Under the pieces are notes generated by a model, which was not told where the DNA came from, did no database searches, and worked only from the letters and a program-made list of their open reading frames with translations. A stretch of 11,462 nt of DNA from CAYGTS01 sp964352905 (GTDB taxonomy: Bacteria; Pseudomonadota; Gammaproteobacteria; JAHCLG01). Positions 7,120-11,462 of this stretch are shown here, piece after piece. Made by a program: the position numbers and the translations under genes. Position 1 is the first letter of the stretch. Each line of letters opens with the position of its first letter. Location: contig CAYGTS010000085.1 in NCBI GenBank assembly GCA_964352905.1, forward strand, positions 1-11,462, given 5' to 3'.

Positions 7120-7806
7120 GTGTGCGTGCAAAAGGATAAACAAGGCTTATATAAAGTTATTAACTACGAATTTGTGGATCCCGGATTGCTTGAATCTGCA
7201 ATTTCCCACCGCAGTGCCGCGGGTAAAAACAATGAGCGTTTGGAATTTCTAGGCGACTCCATCATTAATTTTTTGATTGCTGAAGCGCTTTATCTGCGTT
7301 ATCCCAAAGCCAAAGAAGGTGAATTAAGCCGTTTGCGGGCAAACTTAGTACGTGGTGAAACCTTAGCAAAAATTGCAAGCGCATTTAAGCTTGGCAGTTA
7401 TTTACGTTTAGGTAGTGGTGAGTTAAAAAGCGGTGGTCGCGAACGACAATCAATCTTAGCTGATGCCTTAGAAGCAGTCATTGCCGCTATTTACTTAGAT
7501 AGCAATTTGGAACAATGCCGTATGACGGTTCTACCCTGGTTTGAAGAACGCCTTAATAAAATATCACCGAGCAAAATTATTAAAGATCCCAAATCAGCGT
7601 TACAAGAATTTTTGCAAGCGCGCAAATTATCTCTACCCGTTTATGAAGTCGTAAAAGTAGAAGGCGAGGCACACTCGCAAATTTTCACGGTGACATGTCG
7701 TTTAAAAGAATCTAATGCTTGTGAAGAAGCCAATGGCGATTCTAGGCGTAAGGCGGAACAAGCAGCGGCGGAGAAAACCTTAAAAAAACTACAGAAAGTG
7801 GAGTAA
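7120..7806 (+). CDS. rnc: Ribonuclease III
   Basis: RNase III cleaves double-stranded RNA and matures 16S and 23S rRNA precursors; it also processes some mRNAs. The N-terminal endonuclease domain carries the signature ERLEFLGDS (39-47) with catalytic Glu42 and Asp46, plus Asp115 and Glu118 in ADALEA, which match the metal-binding residues of E. coli. KSGGRERQSILAD is typical. The double-stranded RNA-binding domain (about 157-226) ends with RRKAEQAAAEKTLKKL. No ATG start exists. GTG 7120 is chosen because AAAGG ends at 7113, six bases upstream, giving 228 residues (E. coli 226). TTG 7114 would directly abut that site, and GTG 7126 is also possible. The gene is followed directly by era. Confidence 0.95.
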   Translation: MCVQKDKQGLYKVINYEFVDPGLLESAISHRSAAGKNNERLEFLGDSIINFLIAEALYLRYPKAKEGELSRLRANLVRGETLAKIASAFKLGSYLRLGSGELKSGGRERQSILADALEAVIAAIYLDSNLEQCRMTVLPWFEERLNKISPSKIIKDPKSALQEFLQARKLSLPVYEVVKVEGEAHSQIFTVTCRLKESNACEEANGDSRRKAEQAAAEKTLKKLQKVE

Positions 7807-7815
7807 GTGACTAAT

Positions 7816-8718
7816 ATGAATCAGCAAACGATCAGCCATTGCGGCTTTATTGCGATTATTGGTAGACCTAATGTAGGTAAATCAACTTTACTTAACGCAC
7901 TGCTCGCACAAAAAATTTCAATCACCTCTGATAAACCACAAACAACGCGTCATGTTATTCGCGGCATTAAAACGATTGATCATAATCAAATGGTCTTCAT
8001 AGATACCCCTGGTATACATCAGCAGCAACACCACCAGCTTAACAAAGTTATGAATAAGGCCGCATTAAATGCGCTTAATGATGATGTTGATGTGATTTTA
8101 TTTTTAATTGAAGCAATGCGTTTTACCAAAGAAGATGAATGGGTTGCTGAACAATTAAAAAACATGCAAGCGCCGATTATTTTAGTTGTTAATAAAGTTG
8201 ATAAAATTGCGGATAAAGAAAAGTTGCTCCCTTTTTTACAAGAAGTTGCTGAAAAAGTTAAGTATCAAGCGGTATTTCCGATTTCTGCTTTAAAAAACAA
8301 AAATGTGACTTCATTGGAAGATGAAATTATTAAATTGCTGCCAGAAAGCCCGCATTTCTTTTTAGAAGATCAACGCACCGATCGAGATGAACGCTTTCTC
8401 TGTTCAGAGCTAATCCGTGAAAAACTTATTCGCCAATTATCACAAGAAGTTCCTTATGAATTAACGGTTGTCATTGAATCATTTAAAGACAAAGAGAAGT
8501 TTATAGAAATTCACGCAATTATTTACGTAGAAAAAGAAGGGCAAAAAGGTATTTTAATTGGTAAGGCTGGTGAGCGGCTAAAAGCGGTAGGCACGAGAGC
8601 ACGGCTTGATATTGAAAAACTCGTTAATAAAAAAGTCAATTTAAAATTGTGGGTCAAAGTAAAAAGCGGCTGGTCTGATGACGTAAAGGCGCTGCAACGT
8701 TTTGGCTACGAACCATGA
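7816..8718 (+). CDS. era: GTPase Era
   Basis: Era is an essential GTPase that binds the 3' end of 16S rRNA and helps to assemble the 30S subunit. The 300 residues (E. coli 301) show G1 GRPNVGKS (16-23), G3 DTPG (63-66), G4 NKVD (126-129) and G5 SALK (157-160). The C-terminal KH RNA-binding domain has the GKAG loop (249-252) within ILIGKAGERLKAVG. The start ATG 7816 gives MNQQTISHCGFIAI, close to the E. coli N-terminus. GTG 7807, directly after the rnc stop, is an alternative that adds three residues; GGAG at 7800-7803 lies 12 bases from the ATG and 3 from the GTG. Era overlaps recO by four bases (ATGA, 8715-8718), so translation is probably coupled. Confidence 0.96.
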   Translation: MNQQTISHCGFIAIIGRPNVGKSTLLNALLAQKISITSDKPQTTRHVIRGIKTIDHNQMVFIDTPGIHQQQHHQLNKVMNKAALNALNDDVDVILFLIEAMRFTKEDEWVAEQLKNMQAPIILVVNKVDKIADKEKLLPFLQEVAEKVKYQAVFPISALKNKNVTSLEDEIIKLLPESPHFFLEDQRTDRDERFLCSELIREKLIRQLSQEVPYELTVVIESFKDKEKFIEIHAIIYVEKEGQKGILIGKAGERLKAVGTRARLDIEKLVNKKVNLKLWVKVKSGWSDDVKALQRFGYEP

Positions 8719-9452
8719 CCGCAACGCTACAAAACCAACCGGCCTATTTATTACACTCAAGACCGTATCGTGAGAGTAGCCTCTTACTGGAATGTTTTAC
8801 CCAAGATCACGGGCGGATTACGGCAATTATAAAAGGCGCACGCGGGCCACGTTCAAAATATCGTGGTATTTTGCAGTTATTTAAACCCATTTTGTTATCT
8901 TGGCGCGCTAAAACTGAACTGTATACCATCACTCAAATTGAACCATCAGAAGTGATGCAAGTTAATCTTTTAGGACAAGCCTTATTTAACGGTTTTTATT
9001 TAAATGAATTGCTAATGCGATTACTACATAAACACGATCCATTTCCTACACTTTTTCAGCACTATCAAACAGCCATAACTGAACTTAGCCAAAATAATAC
9101 CCACGAAATTGCCTTACGAATTTTTGAAAAAAATTTATTATCGTGTTTAGGTTATGGTTTATCACTTCAACAAGAAGCTGAGTTTAATAGTGAAATTCGT
9201 GGCGAAAGTAACTATATTTTTGAAATCGAAAGAGGGTTTATTAAAATGCAATTGGCGCAAATTAATAATCCCTTCATTTTTCGTGGTCAATCGTTGCTGG
9301 ATTTTCATAACGATCACTTAACTGATAAGCAAAGTTTGTATGATGCCAAACGCTTAATGCGCATGGTCTTGGGTAACTTACTGGGTGACAAGCCTTTGCA
9401 AACGCGACAAATGTTACAGCAAATAAACAGGAAAATAACCCATGAAGCGTGA
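8715..9452 (+). CDS. recO: DNA repair protein RecO
   Basis: RecO works with RecR to load RecA onto SSB-coated single-stranded DNA and anneals complementary strands in the RecFOR pathway. The 245 residues (E. coli 242) begin with an OB-fold domain (about 8-80) containing LLHSRPYRESSLLLECFTQD and ARGPRSKYRGILQLFKPI, and continue into the helical C-terminal domain. The four-cysteine zinc site seen in Deinococcus-type RecO is absent, as in enterobacterial RecO; only two cysteines are present. The start codon overlaps the era stop by four bases, and the end overlaps pdxJ by 11 bases (9442-9452). This order is the standard gammaproteobacterial rnc operon. Confidence 0.95.
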   Translation: MTATLQNQPAYLLHSRPYRESSLLLECFTQDHGRITAIIKGARGPRSKYRGILQLFKPILLSWRAKTELYTITQIEPSEVMQVNLLGQALFNGFYLNELLMRLLHKHDPFPTLFQHYQTAITELSQNNTHEIALRIFEKNLLSCLGYGLSLQQEAEFNSEIRGESNYIFEIERGFIKMQLAQINNPFIFRGQSLLDFHNDHLTDKQSLYDAKRLMRMVLGNLLGDKPLQTRQMLQQINRKITHEA

Positions 9453-10185
9453 AATATTATTAGGAGTCAATATTGATCACATTGCTACCTTACGCCAAGC
9501 GCGTGGTGAAAAATACCCCGATCCGGTTGCCGGTGCGCTCACCGCTGAATTAGCTGGCGCTGATGGCATCACCTTGCATTTGCGCGAAGATCGTCGTCAT
9601 ATTCAAGATCATGATGTGGTTATTTTACGTGAGAAATTACAAACACGCATGAATTTAGAACTAGCTGTCACAGATGACATGATTGCATTTGCGCAAAAAA
9701 TTAAACCGCAACACGTTTGTTTTGTGCCTGAAAAACGCCAAGAAATTACCACCGAAGGTGGTTTAGATGTGATAGGCAATTTAGCTAAAATTACCTCTGC
9801 AGTTGCGGCATTAGCTGAGTACGGTATTCAAGTTTCATTATTCATTGATGCGAATAAAAAACAAATTGCGGCAGCCGCTAAAACTAAAGCGCCGGTTATT
9901 GAAATCCATACCGGTGAATATGCCAATGCGCTAACCCCTGAGCAACAATTACAGCATTTAAATGACATTCAAGCTGCTGCAAAATTAGCAAGCGATCAGG
10001 GTTTAATTGTTAATGCAGGTCATGGTTTGCACTATCATAATGTTAAACCGATTGCCGCGATTGCTGAAATGAATGAATTGAATATTGGGCATGCTATCAT
10101 AGCGCATGCAGTGTTTGTTGGTTTACCGCAAGCAGTCAAGGAAATGCTGCAACTAATGCATGAGGCACGTCACAACAAGGAGTAG
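9442..10185 (+). CDS. pdxJ: Pyridoxine 5'-phosphate synthase
   Basis: PdxJ condenses 1-deoxy-D-xylulose 5-phosphate with 3-amino-2-oxopropyl phosphate to make pyridoxine 5'-phosphate, the last ring-forming step of the DXP-dependent vitamin B6 pathway. It is a cytoplasmic TIM barrel acting as an octamer. The 247 residues begin with LLGVNIDHIATLRQARG. Residues matching the E. coli active site are present: His46 in LHLREDRRH, Glu73 in MNLELAV and His194 in NAGHGL. VPEKRQEITTEGGLDV and the helix motif ELNIGHAII are also typical. AGGA at 9429-9432 lies nine bases before ATG 9442, within the end of recO. In E. coli acpS follows; here an esterase gene begins two bases after the stop. Confidence 0.97.
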   Translation: MKREILLGVNIDHIATLRQARGEKYPDPVAGALTAELAGADGITLHLREDRRHIQDHDVVILREKLQTRMNLELAVTDDMIAFAQKIKPQHVCFVPEKRQEITTEGGLDVIGNLAKITSAVAALAEYGIQVSLFIDANKKQIAAAAKTKAPVIEIHTGEYANALTPEQQLQHLNDIQAAAKLASDQGLIVNAGHGLHYHNVKPIAAIAEMNELNIGHAIIAHAVFVGLPQAVKEMLQLMHEARHNKE

Positions 10186-10187
10186 TT

Positions 10188-11114
10188 ATGCCAGTAAATT
10201 CAGAAATTAAAGCATTATTAGCATTATTTTATGAAGCGGATTTACCATTATTATATGATTTATCACCGCAACAAGCGCGAGAATTTTCACAACAGTTAAG
10301 TGAATTACGCGAATATCCGCAGCTGATTACCAGCGTAAAATCAAATGATTTAAGCCTAATGGTAAATGATCGCCGCGTATTGATTCGGCATTATCAGCCC
10401 CAAGGCAAAGCCAAAGCCGTACTGGTGTATTTTTATGGTGGTGGCTATGTGATTGGCAGTGTTGCGCAACGCCATGAAGTGTGCCAGCAAATTGCCGAAA
10501 GTTTGCAAGTGGAAGTTTTTGCTGTTGATTATCATTTAGCCCCAGAAAATCCCTTTCCCAGTCAAATGCAAGAGGGTTACGCGTCCTTGGAGTGGGTTGA
10601 TCAACACTATCGCCAGCAGCGCCCATTAATTGTTGCAGGTGATAGTGCTGGCGGGCATTTAGCCGCCATGTTAACGCTATTAGCACGCGACAGAAAAGGC
10701 CCTAACATTGATTTCCAATTGTTATATTATCCTTGGCTGGATAATAATTTGGCGCGAGCCTCTTATGAAAAATATGGCTATGGCTTTGGGCTTGATACCA
10801 AAGCGGTCGTTTATTTTACGGATCACTATTTAGCACAAGGTTTGCAAGCAGATTACCCGGCGTTTCCTATGCATTTTGATGATTTTACGCAGTTACCACC
10901 GGCTTATATTGTTACGGCCAGCAATGATGTGTTGATTGATGAAATTAATGACTATATCACTATTTTAAATAAGCATGACGGCGAGGTTATTCACCGCAAT
11001 TTTGATGACATGATCCATGGATTTATTCATTTATACAATCTTAACTCGTGTTACCAAGCATTCTTAGCGACTTTGCGCGAGGTAAAACCGCTGATTGATG
11101 GATTATCGCCGTAA
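10188..11114 (+). CDS. Alpha/beta hydrolase, hormone-sensitive lipase (HSL) type esterase
   Basis: The 308 residues fit a carboxylesterase of the HSL or family IV type, likely cytoplasmic because no signal peptide is seen. The nucleophile motif GDSAGG is at 151-156 with Ser153. Asp247 (in SNDVLIDE) and His277 (in DDMIHGF) complete the triad at the expected distances. The oxyanion-hole motif, usually HGGG, reads YGGG at 83-86 within VYFYGGGYVIGS; the His-to-Tyr change may alter substrate preference. A 70-residue N-terminal cap segment precedes the barrel, as usual. The natural substrate cannot be read from sequence; small acyl esters are typical. AAGGAG at 10177-10182 lies five bases before ATG 10188, and only two bases separate it from pdxJ, so it is very likely the last gene of the operon. 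It takes the position held by acpS in E. coli. Confidence 0.9.
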   Translation: MPVNSEIKALLALFYEADLPLLYDLSPQQAREFSQQLSELREYPQLITSVKSNDLSLMVNDRRVLIRHYQPQGKAKAVLVYFYGGGYVIGSVAQRHEVCQQIAESLQVEVFAVDYHLAPENPFPSQMQEGYASLEWVDQHYRQQRPLIVAGDSAGGHLAAMLTLLARDRKGPNIDFQLLYYPWLDNNLARASYEKYGYGFGLDTKAVVYFTDHYLAQGLQADYPAFPMHFDDFTQLPPAYIVTASNDVLIDEINDYITILNKHDGEVIHRNFDDMIHGFIHLYNLNSCYQAFLATLREVKPLIDGLSP

Positions 11115-11121
11115 ATGGCTA

Positions 11122-11150
11122 TTGCTATTAGTGTAAGATTTTATTACCAT
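11122..11150 (+). promoter_or_regulatory. Candidate tRNA-His promoter
   Basis: TTGCTA (11122-11127) and TACCAT (11145-11150) are separated by 17 bp, with four matches each to consensus. Transcription would start near 11157, about 13 bases before the mature tRNA 5' end. It lies just after the hydrolase stop codon, and no terminator hairpin was seen between them. Confidence 0.4.
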
Positions 11151-11169
11151 ACCGTTCCAACTTTCATAC

Positions 11170-11246
11170 GGTGGACGTAGCTCAGTTGGTAGAGCCCTGG
11201 GTTGTGATCCCAGTCGTCGTGGGTTCGAGTCCCATCGTTCACCCCA
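11170..11246 (+). tRNA. tRNA-His (anticodon GTG)
   Basis: The cloverleaf folds fully. The acceptor GTGGACG (11171-11177) pairs with CGTTCAC (11236-11242) with one G-U. The extra G-1, the identity element of histidine tRNAs, is encoded at 11170 opposite C73 (11243). The D arm uses GCTC/GAGC (11180-11183, 11192-11195). The anticodon stem CTGGG/CCCAG encloses TTGTGAT with anticodon GTG at 11204-11206. The T arm is GTGGG-TTCGAGT-CCCAT (11219-11235). CCA is encoded at 11244-11246. Confidence 0.97.
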
Positions 11247-11292
11247 TCTAGTACCGTTTCAATTTAATTCTGACCGATTGAATAATAAGCGC

Positions 11293-11331
11293 ATCGTCAT
11301 TACGAGCGCGAAGCGAGTGGCAGTGAGCGTG
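11293..11331. repeat. REP-like palindromic element, copy 2
   Basis: This element contains CGTCATTACGAGCGCGAAGC and closes with AGTGAGCGTGATGAT. ATCGTCA at its left end can pair with TGATGAT at its right end with one G-U, and a small CGC-GAA-GCG hairpin lies inside. It shares TCATTACGAGCG exactly with 5096-5107. It sits 46 bases after the tRNA and could act as a transcript end or as a mobile repeat. Confidence 0.55.
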
Positions 11332-11347
11332 ATGATAAAGATAATGT

Positions 11348-11376
11348 TTGTAACTGCGGCGAAATCGATAGAAAAT
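11348..11376 (+). promoter_or_regulatory. Candidate promoter reading out of the window
   Basis: TTGTAA (11348-11353) and GAAAAT (11371-11376) have a 17-bp spacer, with four matches each to consensus. They lie upstream of ATG 11421, suggesting that a gene may begin near or beyond the right edge. Confidence 0.25.
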
Positions 11377-11420
11377 GCAGTGTAACTTTCACGATCGAAG
11401 ATCCTAACCCTGGATCAACC

Positions 11421-11462
11421 ATGTCTCACGATAAAAAATTTAACTCAAAAAAAGGGCAATAA
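11421..11462 (+). CDS. Very short open reading frame at the right edge
   Basis: ATG 11421 with GGA at 11412-11414 opens a frame for MSHDKKFNSKKGQ that closes with TAA on the last three bases of the window. Thirteen codons are too few to identify. It may be a real small peptide, a leader peptide, or chance. A Lys-rich start is plausible for a translated gene, but the stop codon argues against it being the beginning of a longer one. Confidence 0.15.
   Translation: MSHDKKFNSKKGQ

Noticed and set aside
10327..10686. 119-codon open frame on the - strand
   Set aside because: It is antisense to the catalytic core of the esterase, and its Gln/His/Leu-rich product looks like a complementary-frame artefact.
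11421..11462. Start of an hfq gene, suggested by the ending SKKGQ
   Set aside because: Hfq proteins often begin with a short Lys-rich KGQ segment, but here TAA follows directly, so the frame cannot continue. Too short to claim.

Overview
The window looks like chromosomal DNA of a moderately AT-rich gammaproteobacterium. The gene order prfB-lysS and lepA-rnc-era-recO-pdxJ, and the close similarity of these products to Escherichia coli proteins, support that. The combination with pldA, a secreted-effector-like orphan gene, and REP-like repeats of the TCATTACGAGCG type suggests an intracellular Legionellales/Coxiella-like lineage. That last placement is inference; no 16S or type IV secretion gene is present to confirm it. 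All genes lie on the + strand.

Layout. Positions 84-1249 hold a sigma70-type promoter and prfB (RF2), which carries a textbook programmed +1 frameshift at 220-226, so the real gene starts at 148. lysS follows after 3 bases, then pldA (outer membrane phospholipase A) after 30 bases. An imperfect inverted repeat (3716-3750) and a promoter-bearing gap separate this block from an unrecognised 352-residue protein (3885-4943). That protein has a helical, charged N-terminal part and a disordered Ser/Thr/Pro-rich C-terminal tail of about 100 residues, the architecture often seen in secreted host-directed effectors. The gap 4944-5240 carries several inverted repeats, one with a 13-bp stem.

From 5241 comes lepA (EF4), then a 79-base gap with its own plausible promoter, and a tightly packed run rnc-era-recO-pdxJ-alpha/beta hydrolase with overlapping or nearly abutting genes. 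Compared with the E. coli order lepA-lepB-rnc-era-recO-pdxJ-acpS, lepB and acpS are absent here and the last place is taken by a hormone-sensitive-lipase-type esterase. A tRNA-His(GTG) with encoded G-1 and CCA follows at 11170-11246, and then a non-coding tail with a second copy of the dispersed repeat.

Functionally the core genes serve translation (RF2, lysyl-tRNA synthetase, EF4, Era, tRNA-His), RNA processing (RNase III), recombination (RecO) and vitamin B6 synthesis (PdxJ). The two genes between lysS and lepA (pldA and the orphan) are the accessory and most interesting part. I see no CRISPR array, insertion sequence, integrase or defence cassette. The best candidate for something undescribed is the orphan gene at 3885-4943 with its unusual leader.
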